The position numbers and the translations under genes are program-made. From HXMU1420-13 sp034669965 (GTDB taxonomy: Bacteria > Bacteroidota > Rhodothermia > Balneolales > Balneolaceae): a stretch of 64,000 bases of DNA. The stretch covers positions 62,001 to 126,000 of the forward strand of contig JAXMOK010000001.1 in the NCBI GenBank assembly GCA_034669965.1, in the 5' to 3' direction. This document shows, piece by piece, positions 16,349 to 25,348 of this stretch (the stretch's first letter is position 1; each line of letters starts with the position of its first letter). The notes under the pieces are model-generated. The model did no database searches, had not been told where the DNA came from, and saw only the letters and a list, made by a program, of their open reading frames with translations.

Positions 16349-17308
16349 ATGAAATACATCACAAAACTAACCTTTACCCTCACCGTTTTTGCATTCTTAG
16401 CGCTACAAGCGAACGCACAAATTTCGGTTGTTGGTGATCCTGAAGTACTGGTAAACAGTACCGATTCTGAATTCATGAATCCCAAATGGGCTCCAAATGG
16501 TCAATTAATCGCTTATACATCAGCCCGTAATAGTGGCCTTTGGGTGCTCGATTTATCAACCAATCAATCCAAACAAATAACCGACGAAACTGCCGGTTTT
16601 GGGTATTCTTGGTCAAGTGATTCGAAATCAATTCTATCAAGAGTTTCGGAATATGAAAATCGAAGACGAAAGCACGCAGTTACCGTGTTTGATGTTGATA
16701 CTGGTACTCCCGAGCGTGTAACTGAATTTAGAAATAGTATGACGGCAGTGCCAAAATGGACCAATTCTGATCAACATATCGTTTTAATTACAGATGATAA
16801 TATCGAGTCGTTTAAGTCGGGCAAGGAAATAACTCCCGGTGCACAAAAAGCGGTGAATCAGCGTTTCTATGTATTAAAATCAGGAAGCATTGCTACCGGT
16901 CGGATTCCTGAAAACTCAACGTCTGATATCTCCCCTTTCGAAGATGCTCAATACATCAACCTTGAGTTATCTCCCGATGGCTCCAAGCTCGCTTTCGAAG
17001 TGTATGGCGGAAATCTTTATGTGATGAATATTGATGGATCCGGTTTAAAAGATCTTGGTAGAGCGAATCGCCCAAGATGGTCTCCCGATAATGAGTATGT
17101 GGTTGCAATGATCGCTAAAGATGATGGTTATTCATATTCAGAATCAGATGTTTACGCTTTTGGAGTAAATAATGATGCTCGAATCAATCTAACCGAAAAT
17201 ACCAACCTGGTTGCCACCAATCCTGATTGGTCACCGGATGGGAATCGTATTGTTTTCGACAGTCCTGAAACGGGCAATATTTATCTAATAAACATCAACA
17301 AGCAGTAA
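16349..17308 (+). CDS. Secreted PD40/TolB-like beta-propeller protein
   Basis: A 319-residue exported protein with a Sec signal peptide cleaved near ALQANAQ (about residue 24). The body contains repeated WSPDG-type PD40 motifs, for example NPKWAPNGQLIAYTS, YSWSSDSKSILS, LSPDGSKLAFEV, PRWSPDNEYVVA and PDWSPDGNRIVFDS, which predicts a small six-bladed propeller like the C-terminal part of TolB. The TolB N-terminal domain is absent and the protein is shorter than TolB (about 430), so it is not tolB itself. It lies 32 bases before the T9SS amidase gene on the same strand and is probably cotranscribed with it. Role unknown; binding of a glycan or envelope protein is plausible. Confidence 0.8.
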   Translation: MKYITKLTFTLTVFAFLALQANAQISVVGDPEVLVNSTDSEFMNPKWAPNGQLIAYTSARNSGLWVLDLSTNQSKQITDETAGFGYSWSSDSKSILSRVSEYENRRRKHAVTVFDVDTGTPERVTEFRNSMTAVPKWTNSDQHIVLITDDNIESFKSGKEITPGAQKAVNQRFYVLKSGSIATGRIPENSTSDISPFEDAQYINLELSPDGSKLAFEVYGGNLYVMNIDGSGLKDLGRANRPRWSPDNEYVVAMIAKDDGYSYSESDVYAFGVNNDARINLTENTNLVATNPDWSPDGNRIVFDSPETGNIYLININKQ

Positions 17309-17340
17309 GCACACTTGCAATTTCATCATCTTAAGTTTTT

Positions 17341-19830
17341 ATGAAAAAATTCATCGCAATACTATTCGCATTTATTTACGCAGTGAGCCCTTTGCAGGCT
17401 CAAGACGTAACCGGTTTGGAAGGCTTTAGCTTGTTTTTAGATCCCGGCCACAGTCGTACAGAGAATCAAGGTTTATACAATTATTCGGAAGCTCAAAAAG
17501 TACTTCGGGTTGGTTTAGCACTCCGCGAAATGCTTTTAACTCAAACAGATATTGATACCGTTTATATAAGCCGAACCAACGACAGCCAATTGGTTTCGTT
17601 GTCGCAACGAACAGATTTAGCCAATTCTCTAGCTCCCGACTTTTTCCATTCCATTCATAGTAATGCGGGATCAAGCACAACTAATAACACCTTGTTTTTA
17701 CACGGCGGATGGCGCTCTAACGGGCAAACGGTTGAGAAAACACCAAATGGTGGTAAGGCAATGGGCGACATCATGGAAGACATTCATACAAATTCGATGC
17801 GTATTCCAACCATTGGTAACTGGGCCGATCGAAATTTCTATCAAGGAGCGAGTGTAAATCACCACACAAACCAATGGCCTTATTTATTTGTAAACCGCAC
17901 AACCGATATGGCCTCCGTGTTGAGTGAGTCGGGTTTTCATACCAATCCTAAACAACAAATGCGTAATCTAAATGCTGAGTATAAACGATTGGAAGCTCAA
18001 TCTTTTTTCTGGGTAACTCTTGAATATTTGGGTGTTGAGCGCCCACAGCAAGGGATAGCCGCGGGTGTAATCACAAATTTTGATAACGATGAACCCCTAA
18101 ATGGAGCAACCGTTAGTATTGGCGATTCTAGTTATACTACCGATACTTTTGAATCATTATTCAACCAGTACACTTCTGATCCTGAGGATCTTAAAAATGG
18201 GTTTTACTACCTCGAAAATCAGCCCATCGATTCTACAGACTTAATTGTAAAGGCTGATGGATTTTACAGCGATACCGTTGGCATACAAATCGACTCTACC
18301 GAGTTTACATTTACAGATGTTGCCCTGATATCTAGTGTTGCTCCCATCATAGTTGAAACTACCATTGGTGATGATGGATCCATTAACCCAGGCGAAGATT
18401 TGGTGATCACATTTAGCCGAGCCATGAATACAGCATCGGTCGATTCTGCCCTTAATTTAGTGCCAACTGCCGATTGGTTTCAAAGCTGGAATAGTGCGGG
18501 TGATGAACTAACCATAACCACCGGAGATTTAGCTTTCGAAAGTAGCTACATCTTAACTATCGATTCGTTGGCTATAGATAGCTCGCCATATGCTCACAAA
18601 CTTGATGGAGATATCGATGGTGAACAAGGCGGTACCTTTGTACTTAATTTTGATACCGGCCAGGAAGACATCATTGCCCCTACGGTTTCAGATATTTACC
18701 CAACCAATACAAGGTTCAGTGAGTTGAATCCTATCGTTAGTGCTACTTTTAGCGAACAACTTGATACCACATCCATCGAAAGCATGATTGAGTTGAGGAA
18801 AGGAACATATGTTGTTCCGGGCACCGTTAAGTATTATGTGATTGGTGACAAAAGTGTACTCAATTTCTTCCCTTCAGAGCGATTGGATAAAAATTCGAAT
18901 TATAAAATTGAGCTATCCGGAGCCATCAGCGATACTGTAGGAAATGCATTAGGATCTAAGGTAATTCGCACATTCCCAACCGGCGATCAAGAATTCAATA
19001 ATATCACGAGTATTGATCATTTCGATTCGGGCGTTGGCTCGTGGTGGCAACCTTCACAAAGTGGGAGCACAACCGGGTATACTCCAAACGAAACTTCAAT
19101 GGAAGCATCCACTGAAATAGTAAATGTAATAACCGAAAGTACCGGTGCTTTAAAATTGAATTACGGTTTCGACACCGATGTAACAGATCATTTAATCCGC
19201 GAATACCGACATGTTGGCCTTCCCAGATTCTCCAACACCAAAATCCTACAATCCTACGTATTTGGTGATGGAAGCGGCAATAAAATCAGATTTATGGTAC
19301 GTGACTCAAACAGCCAATTAGAAGGTAGCGATTGGTATACGGTAGACTGGCTCGGTTGGAAACTGGTAAGCTGGGACATGGCGCAAGACAGCGTATTTGG
19401 ATGGGCAAATGGTAACGGAGTGATCAACGGAAATGTATATGTTGATAGTTACCAAGTAACATACTCTCCAGGAAGCCCTGAATTTGGATCGCTTATTTTT
19501 GATGATTTACGAGCAGTTAATAAAGGCCAAGCAACTTCGAATGTGCAAGAACGATCTGATATACCTACTAAATTATCATTGGATCAGAATTATCCGAATC
19601 CTTTTAACCCAAGTACAAATATTAACTATGGGTTACCTGAAGCAGGCATCGTAAGTCTTAAAGTATATGATATGCTGGGCAGAGAAGTTGCCACCTTAGT
19701 CGACGGTCATCAATCAGAAGGATTCCACTCCATCAGTTTTGATGCATCTTCACTTTCAAGTGGAGTTTATCTTTATCGATTAACCACACCAACCAGCGCA
19801 GTTGTAAAAAAGATGACGTTGATTAAATAG
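17341..19830 (+). CDS. T9SS-exported N-acetylmuramoyl-L-alanine amidase, multidomain
   Basis: An 829-residue secreted zinc amidase that should cut the MurNAc-L-Ala bond of peptidoglycan. After a signal peptide (about 1-21, ending LQAQ) comes an Amidase_3 domain (about 28-230) with all four key residues: His37 in DPGH, Glu50, His106 in SIHSN and a Glu in LSESGFH. Next are a carboxypeptidase-regulatory-like domain (about 235-325), two bacterial Ig-like (Big_5) domains (about 335-435 and 440-545), a domain of unknown type (about 555-735) and a type IX sorting domain (about 745-829) containing NYPNPFNPSTNI and ending KKMTLIK. It is therefore predicted to be displayed on the surface or released. 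Its cell-wall substrate may be foreign, since it leaves the cell. Confidence 0.9.
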   Translation: MKKFIAILFAFIYAVSPLQAQDVTGLEGFSLFLDPGHSRTENQGLYNYSEAQKVLRVGLALREMLLTQTDIDTVYISRTNDSQLVSLSQRTDLANSLAPDFFHSIHSNAGSSTTNNTLFLHGGWRSNGQTVEKTPNGGKAMGDIMEDIHTNSMRIPTIGNWADRNFYQGASVNHHTNQWPYLFVNRTTDMASVLSESGFHTNPKQQMRNLNAEYKRLEAQSFFWVTLEYLGVERPQQGIAAGVITNFDNDEPLNGATVSIGDSSYTTDTFESLFNQYTSDPEDLKNGFYYLENQPIDSTDLIVKADGFYSDTVGIQIDSTEFTFTDVALISSVAPIIVETTIGDDGSINPGEDLVITFSRAMNTASVDSALNLVPTADWFQSWNSAGDELTITTGDLAFESSYILTIDSLAIDSSPYAHKLDGDIDGEQGGTFVLNFDTGQEDIIAPTVSDIYPTNTRFSELNPIVSATFSEQLDTTSIESMIELRKGTYVVPGTVKYYVIGDKSVLNFFPSERLDKNSNYKIELSGAISDTVGNALGSKVIRTFPTGDQEFNNITSIDHFDSGVGSWWQPSQSGSTTGYTPNETSMEASTEIVNVITESTGALKLNYGFDTDVTDHLIREYRHVGLPRFSNTKILQSYVFGDGSGNKIRFMVRDSNSQLEGSDWYTVDWLGWKLVSWDMAQDSVFGWANGNGVINGNVYVDSYQVTYSPGSPEFGSLIFDDLRAVNKGQATSNVQERSDIPTKLSLDQNYPNPFNPSTNINYGLPEAGIVSLKVYDMLGREVATLVDGHQSEGFHSISFDASSLSSGVYLYRLTTPTSAVVKKMTLIK

Positions 19831-19872
19831 GGTATTCCAGCTGTAATATTCCATCTCACCTACTTCCTTACA

Positions 19873-20125
19873 AACCTTTCCAGGGTTTTAAACCCTGGAA
19901 ACGTTCTAATTCGGATAGCTTCTTCTGGTTCCAATGCTCTGCGTTGGGACCATTTTTTTGGTTATTCGATGTGCAAACTTTTAACATGCCTTCTTACCAA
20001 TATTTTTTTACAACGAACGCAACTAACCTTTGTAGGGATTTAAACCTTTTTCTCCACCAACCTTTCTAGGGTTCTAAACCATCTTTCTCATAAACCTTTC
20101 CAGGGTTTAAAACCTTGGAAAGGTT
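19873..20125. repeat. Cluster of palindromic AACCTTTCYAGGGTTT repeats, site 1
   Basis: Four copies of one palindromic element fill the 309-base gap between the convergent amidase genes. They lie at 19873-19905 (AACCTTTCCAGGGTTT facing AAACCCTGGAAACGTT), 20025-20048 (half, decayed), 20059-20080 (half) and 20093-20125 (both arms). The two full copies can fold into hairpins and may help stop convergent transcription. The same element, with CCC for CCT, occurs at 26602-26756. Otherwise the gap holds no gene. Confidence 0.8.
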
Positions 20126-20139
20126 GGAAGCAGCAACAA

Positions 20140-21978
20140 CTACTTATCCGGCATTTCTGATAGCGATTCTATTGTACCGTGTTTTAGATAGAACTCTTTA
20201 AGGCCTTCTACAATTTGCATAGCCATTCGGTGCTGAAACTCAGGATCGATGAGAAGAATTTCTTCTTCGGGATTTGAAATAAACGCCGTTTCAACCAATA
20301 CATTCGGGAACTCAATCGGGGCATTTAAGGTGAAGTTAAAGCTTCCGGTCAGGCCGTAGTCGGCCAGGCCAAGCTCAAGCATCTTATCGTACATAATCTC
20401 AGCTAATGGCTTGAAAGCCATGTGCTTGTAAAACGATCCCGTTCCTCGAATATCCAACGGATTACTTCCGTAACCGATCGAATTGGTGTGGATGCTAACC
20501 AGTAAATCGGCGCCGGCATCCAACGTCATTTCTCGACGTTCGCTCATATACACATAGCTATCATCGGTTCGAGGAAGAACAACTTCGGCTCCCTCTGCTT
20601 CCAGCATGTCTTTTAGAATCATCGAAATTTGAAGCGTTACATCTTTCTCAACAAAGCCACCGGCTCCCAATGAACCTCGATTATCGCCGCCATGACCTGC
20701 ATCTACAGAAATAACACGTCCTGCTAACGGATTCAGCGGGTCAGTAATAACCGGAGGCCGATTAATTTCAATGTGCATTTGAGATCCCCAACCATATCCC
20801 ACCGAATATCCCCAATTTTGGCTGTGATTAAGTTCAATCTCCAGTCGGAAACGGTCATCCTCTACCTGAACCCAATTTACCTTCTTGATACCTTCGCTAC
20901 TTTTGTGCTTAATTTTCCAATTCGTGTTCGAAGTTGCACCAAAAATATCCACATAAATCATATTCGGGTTGATATCCTGCCAGGTGATGTAAGGCAGTTT
21001 TTCGGAAAGTGATACACGAATTAAATCAGATTCAGATCTTCCCGAAACACGGATGTTGCCCGTTAATGAGCTCACCGGTTGGCGACGATCCTGCTTTAAT
21101 TCCACAAAACGCATTGGAATCCACGCACTTAATTTTTCCGATAGCCGAACACGATAATTTCCCTTTTTCTGTCCGTCAATATTGAGCAAAACCCCTTTTT
21201 CCAGATAACCATAGCGAGCGCCACCTAATCGGTCGCTTCCCATCCCGATATTCAGGTATGCATCATCAACAACAACTTCAGCAACACGTGGAGTACCATT
21301 AAAAGTAACGGTGTGTTCGCTTTTAACTTTTTCGTAGCCAAACAATCCTTTCTTCATCTTATAAGTGATGAACTGATTGTACACCAAATCACTATCCAGC
21401 ACTTTATAAAAACCACGATACAAACCTGCGTATCCTGCTTCTTCTTCGGGAACTTCCTGCATCGGAATATTTCGCTTAAACCCATCGATATTAAACACTA
21501 CCGACTCGCCGGGAGTACCCATAAATTGTACTTCAAGAAGTTCACCGGCAGTAAGCCATAAATCGCTATCGGGTTTCATATTTAGGTTCGAAATCACCTT
21601 TCCATCAAATTCTGGCATTTCGATGGTTGGCCGAACCAACATAGCATGATAATTCAGCTCCTCCCCATTCATGGTAACCCGGATGTGAATATCAGTGGAA
21701 TCATCATTGTGCTCAATCATGTCGATAAAAGCCCCGGTTTCGTACACTTTCACTTCCTTCCCGTTTACATAAGCTTTTGCATTCGTATGCGTATTTGCTC
21801 CAATTCTATAGCGCGAATAAGTGTATCGAACCGTATCTGTTTCAGGAATCACGATGTTCAGGTAGAGAGAATCTGACTGAGAAACTCCAACTCTTACCAT
21901 ATTTGATTGAGCGGATAACATTGAAGAACTAGCCAGTACCAAAATACCGGCGAGAAGTAATAGTTTATTTAATTGCAT
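20140..21978 (-). CDS. N-acetylmuramoyl-L-alanine amidase with AMIN-like N-terminal region
   Basis: A 612-residue exported zinc amidase. I place the start at 21978 (MQLNKLLLLAGILVLASSS), which gives a clean signal peptide ending at SAQ; a longer frame up to 22107 would run into the preceding gene and hide the signal. Residues about 25-370 are beta-rich and probably bind the wall, with an AMIN-like part (about 300-390). The C-terminal Amidase_3 domain (about 405-600) has the zinc set: DAGHGG, a Glu in FVEKD, SIHTNS, and the catalytic Glu in VETAF. It begins 4 bases after the namZ-like gene stop, so the two form an operon in which NamZ and amidase are made together. No sorting domain is present, so it probably stays periplasmic. 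Confidence 0.9.
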   Translation of the reverse strand: MQLNKLLLLAGILVLASSSMLSAQSNMVRVGVSQSDSLYLNIVIPETDTVRYTYSRYRIGANTHTNAKAYVNGKEVKVYETGAFIDMIEHNDDSTDIHIRVTMNGEELNYHAMLVRPTIEMPEFDGKVISNLNMKPDSDLWLTAGELLEVQFMGTPGESVVFNIDGFKRNIPMQEVPEEEAGYAGLYRGFYKVLDSDLVYNQFITYKMKKGLFGYEKVKSEHTVTFNGTPRVAEVVVDDAYLNIGMGSDRLGGARYGYLEKGVLLNIDGQKKGNYRVRLSEKLSAWIPMRFVELKQDRRQPVSSLTGNIRVSGRSESDLIRVSLSEKLPYITWQDINPNMIYVDIFGATSNTNWKIKHKSSEGIKKVNWVQVEDDRFRLEIELNHSQNWGYSVGYGWGSQMHIEINRPPVITDPLNPLAGRVISVDAGHGGDNRGSLGAGGFVEKDVTLQISMILKDMLEAEGAEVVLPRTDDSYVYMSERREMTLDAGADLLVSIHTNSIGYGSNPLDIRGTGSFYKHMAFKPLAEIMYDKMLELGLADYGLTGSFNFTLNAPIEFPNVLVETAFISNPEEEILLIDPEFQHRMAMQIVEGLKEFYLKHGTIESLSEMPDK

Positions 21979-21982
21979 GAAA

Positions 21983-23230
21983 TTAATTGTAGAGATAATA
22001 AGCTTTAGATTTTTCACGGAATGACTGAACGTCCTTATCCAGATACTCTTCGATATCAGAAACCAAATAATTTTCACTGAATTTAAGTCGAATCTGATCG
22101 GTACCATTCACTTTATCGAACATCGACCAACGATTTTTGGCTTGTTCAAATACATCAACCTCCGGATAAAGCTGATGGTGAACTTGCATAAAATAGAATT
22201 GAAGCTTCAACAATTCAGCTTGGTCAAAATCAGAAAAATGAATTTGAACACCATGTAATTCTTTGCCCTGATGTTTGGCGTAAAATGGCTTAAAAACTGT
22301 TGGTCGGAAAATTACACCCGGTAAATTCAATTTGTTCATTTCGGTTGCAAGTTTGGCTTCATCAATCCAATCAGCCGCATACACCTGAAATGGCAAGGTG
22401 TAACCAACCCCTTCCGAGAACACCCCGAGTTCTCCCATCACACCTGTTGCTACATAAAAATAGGCTGAATATTCATGCGGAATATGTGGCGAAGTTGGCA
22501 CCCATGGTAATCCGGTTTGATCGAAAGTCATTGAGCGGTTCCAGCCTTCGAGTGGCACCACCTTGAGATCAACTTTTTTGCCGCTATCTAGCCAGCCTTC
22601 TTCGTTGATCATTTTAGCAACCTCACCCGGCGTTAGCCCATAGATATATGGCACCGGAAACTGGCTCACAAAACTCACATAGCCCTCTTCCACAATATTT
22701 CCTTCGATCTTATTTCCTCCTAAAGGATTGGGTCGATCGAGTACCACAAATTCGATGCCTTTTTCTGCTGCAGCATCCATCGCTAAGCCCATTGTACTAA
22801 TGTAAGTGTACGATCGTGATCCGATATCTTGAATGTCGTACACCAAAACATCGATGCCTTCCAGCATTTCGTCGGTTGGTTTACGGGTTGCTCCATATAA
22901 AGAAAAAACAGTAACTCCGGTACGCTCATCCAAGTACGTTTTCACCTTATCACCTGCAGCATACTCGCCACGAACCCCATGCTCTGGTCCGTACAAAGCA
23001 GCAAGTTCCACTCCTTCGGCTTGATCGATTAAGTCGATGGTTGAAACTAATGCTGAGTTTACTCCCGTTGCGTTTGTGATCAATCCAACACGCTTGCCTT
23101 TTAGGAGTTCAAAATTATTTTCGGCAAGGACTTCAATCCCCGTTTTTACCCGTTGGTCTTGCTGTGCTTTTGATTGGTTGCACCCAATAGAAAAAGCAAA
23201 TATGACGCATAGAAAAGCTATTCGAATCAT
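21983..23230 (-). CDS. namZ: DUF1343 / NamZ exo-beta-N-acetylmuramidase lipoprotein
   Basis: A 415-residue lipoprotein (lipobox SIGC, Cys17) of the DUF1343 family, whose B. subtilis (YbbC) and Tannerella members were shown to be exo-lytic N-acetylmuramidases, GH171, removing MurNAc from the non-reducing end of peptidoglycan fragments. Typical segments are KGKRVGLITNATG (45-57), LYGPEHGVRGEY (80-91, with the conserved Glu83-His84), YDIQDIGSRSYTY and VLDRPNPLGG. Residues 25-415 cover the whole family domain. It is followed after 4 bases by an amidase gene and lies 103 bases from the divergent nagZ, the same partners as in the B. subtilis MurNAc operon. Lipid anchoring suggests periplasmic or surface action. 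Confidence 0.88.
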   Translation of the reverse strand: MIRIAFLCVIFAFSIGCNQSKAQQDQRVKTGIEVLAENNFELLKGKRVGLITNATGVNSALVSTIDLIDQAEGVELAALYGPEHGVRGEYAAGDKVKTYLDERTGVTVFSLYGATRKPTDEMLEGIDVLVYDIQDIGSRSYTYISTMGLAMDAAAEKGIEFVVLDRPNPLGGNKIEGNIVEEGYVSFVSQFPVPYIYGLTPGEVAKMINEEGWLDSGKKVDLKVVPLEGWNRSMTFDQTGLPWVPTSPHIPHEYSAYFYVATGVMGELGVFSEGVGYTLPFQVYAADWIDEAKLATEMNKLNLPGVIFRPTVFKPFYAKHQGKELHGVQIHFSDFDQAELLKLQFYFMQVHHQLYPEVDVFEQAKNRWSMFDKVNGTDQIRLKFSENYLVSDIEEYLDKDVQSFREKSKAYYLYN

Positions 23231-23333
23231 AGAATAAGTGAGTTAAATTTAAGCTGATTTTTAAGGTATACAATCTATGTTAAAAGTTCTCAGAAGCGTT
23301 CAATTTTTGGCATTTTTCCTGTAACTTAAAGCC

Positions 23334-24395
23334 ATGAATGACAAATATTTACAAATCTTACGGTCACAAAGTACACGCCGAAAAATTGCGCAATTATTTA
23401 TGATGGGTTTTCGGGGATCTGATGTAACTGAAAACTCTCAGATTTTACACGATATTAAAAAGGAAAATCCCGGCGGTGTTATTCTATTCGATCGCGACAT
23501 GGTGCACAAAAAACCGGTGCATAACATCCAATCGCCCGAGCAACTTCAAACACTCACAAAGAAACTTCAGGAAGTTGCCGATTTGCCTTTATTGATTGGT
23601 ATCGATCAAGAAGGTGGCATCATTGAACGACTGAAACCGGAGTATGGATTTCCTGAAACTAAGTCGCACCAACATTTGGGCGAACGCGATGATTTAGATT
23701 ACACAAAAGAGCAATCAGCGTTAATTGCTAGTGTTTTGTCGGATGCGGGAATCAACCTGAACTTTGCCCCTGTAGTAGATTTAGCCATTCAACCTAAAAG
23801 TCCGATTATTGCCGGGCGAGAACGATCTTTTGGTCTGGAAGCATTAAAAGTAACTCAACACGCCGAAGCGTTTATTAATGGTCATCATACACATAGAATT
23901 CTGACCTGTTGTAAACATTTTCCCGGCCATGGAAGTGCATTAGGCGATACACACGCAGGTTTTACCGATGTTTCTGATACTTGGTTGGAAGAAGAACTAG
24001 AGCCCTATCGTACGTTAATTAACAAAGAGTTATGCCCAATGATAATGACGGCACATATATTCAATGCTAAATGGGATGCGGACAATCCTTCAACGCTTTC
24101 GGAACACGTTTTAACTAATATGCTGCGTGATGATTTAGGCTTTACCGGAGTGGTGATTTCTGACGACATGCAAATGCGCGCCATTTCTGATCATTACAGT
24201 TTAAAAGATTCATTGAAACTAGGATTGAATGCCGGCCTTGATATGTTCTGCTTTGGCAACAATTTACTTCCCGAACCTGTTCTACTTTCGGATGCCATCA
24301 ATGCCGTTGAAGAACTCATTTCCGATGGTGAAATTCCCCTTTCTCGCCTCGACGAATCGGTTGCTCGTATTCTGGAATTAAAAGGTAATCTTTAG
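23334..24395 (+). CDS. nagZ: Beta-N-acetylglucosaminidase NagZ (GH3)
   Basis: A 353-residue GH3 enzyme that removes GlcNAc from the non-reducing end of GlcNAc-MurNAc or its anhydro form. KHFPGHG at 194-200, the loop Asp205-Thr-His207 (the NagZ-type acid/base dyad) and the nucleophile Asp277 in VISDDMQM are all present, with GIDQEGG near 89-95. Length matches single-domain Gram-negative NagZ (about 340). No signal peptide is seen, so it acts in the cytoplasm, after import. It is divergent from namZ and overlaps the convergent kinase gene by 4 bases, a layout that ties hydrolysis of the disaccharide to sugar phosphorylation. Confidence 0.93.
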   Translation: MNDKYLQILRSQSTRRKIAQLFMMGFRGSDVTENSQILHDIKKENPGGVILFDRDMVHKKPVHNIQSPEQLQTLTKKLQEVADLPLLIGIDQEGGIIERLKPEYGFPETKSHQHLGERDDLDYTKEQSALIASVLSDAGINLNFAPVVDLAIQPKSPIIAGRERSFGLEALKVTQHAEAFINGHHTHRILTCCKHFPGHGSALGDTHAGFTDVSDTWLEEELEPYRTLINKELCPMIMTAHIFNAKWDADNPSTLSEHVLTNMLRDDLGFTGVVISDDMQMRAISDHYSLKDSLKLGLNAGLDMFCFGNNLLPEPVLLSDAINAVEELISDGEIPLSRLDESVARILELKGNL

Positions 24396-25252
24396 ATTCC
24401 GTTCTTTTTAAGGTGGTAGGCTAATATTCCTTCGATTGGTTTTTGAACAATAACTGCTGGTGGATTAAATCCTTTTTCAGAAAGTGCTGCTGCAAGTGTT
24501 TGTTCATGGATTTTAGCGATTGATCCCACAAAACCAATATCCATTTTCATGATTCGATCGCCGAAATACCCTAATTGCTGATCAATGAATTCGCTGAATC
24601 CTTCTTTCACTGTTTTTTTGATAAAAGGATGATCGGGATAATCGGCAAGCATCCGAGCAAAAGAAGCTACGAACCTATTTGGGGCCGGCTTTTGATACAC
24701 ATGTTCCAAAATGGAAACAAGATTCATAGAGTGTTGATTTTCTAATGCCGATCTTAAATCTTCTGGCATGGTTTCATAAAAATATGCTCGTAAAAGTTGT
24801 TTGCCAAAATGCCCTCCGGAGCCTTCATCACCTAACGTAAAACCGAGAGAAGGAATTTTTGAGGTGATTTTCTCTCCATCGAAAATACATGCATTCGATC
24901 CGGTACCTAAAATACAAGCTACCCCGGGCTCATCACCAAAACATGCAATTGCAGCTCCGAGTAGGTCACTCTCAACGGTAACAGTTGCAGAATTGAACTG
25001 ATCTGCAATTGCTTTATTAACAACCAGTTTTTTTAATGGTGAATTACAACCTGCACCATAGAAATATACTTTATCTGCCGGGGCATCAATCTTGGAAGCT
25101 ACTTGTTCTTGTATAACATCGGCAAAAAGATGTTCATCTTTGAAATAGGGATTTAACCCCTCAGAAAACAAAGTGAGTTGTTCACCTGATTTTTTACTGA
25201 AAATCCATTCCGTTTTAGTTGATCCGCTGTCGGCTACAAGTATGTTCATCAA
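24392..25252 (-). CDS. BadF/BcrA-type amino-sugar kinase (GlcNAc or MurNAc kinase), copy 2
   Basis: A 286-residue ASKHA-fold kinase of the N-acetylglucosamine kinase/MurK group. Phosphate loop DSGSTKTEW (7-15), GTGSNACIFDG near 117 and LGDEGSGGHFGKQLL near 139 are complete, and are closer to the common Bacteroidota GlcNAc kinase pattern than those of the copy at 9899-10768, which has GDFGSGAH at the equivalent place. The C-terminal helix ends IEGILAYHLKK. It is convergent with nagZ (4-base overlap). A division of labour in which one kinase takes GlcNAc and the other MurNAc or GlcN is reasonable but unproved. Confidence 0.85.
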   Translation of the reverse strand: MMNILVADSGSTKTEWIFSKKSGEQLTLFSEGLNPYFKDEHLFADVIQEQVASKIDAPADKVYFYGAGCNSPLKKLVVNKAIADQFNSATVTVESDLLGAAIACFGDEPGVACILGTGSNACIFDGEKITSKIPSLGFTLGDEGSGGHFGKQLLRAYFYETMPEDLRSALENQHSMNLVSILEHVYQKPAPNRFVASFARMLADYPDHPFIKKTVKEGFSEFIDQQLGYFGDRIMKMDIGFVGSIAKIHEQTLAAALSEKGFNPPAVIVQKPIEGILAYHLKKNGI

Positions 25253-25348
25253 TGCGTTTAATTAATTGTTGCAAAAATAGTTAACCCTTGTTTCCATTCC
25301 CAATCAGAAGCCGTTATTTATACCATCTTTTAAACAATTTACTTTCTG

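Noticed and set aside
16349..17308. TolB of the Tol-Pal system
   Set aside because: The N-terminal TolB domain is missing, the protein is short and no tolQRA or pal genes adjoin.
21979..22107. Upstream extension of the amidase gene
   Set aside because: It would cover the end of namZ and add 43 residues before a good signal peptide at 21978.
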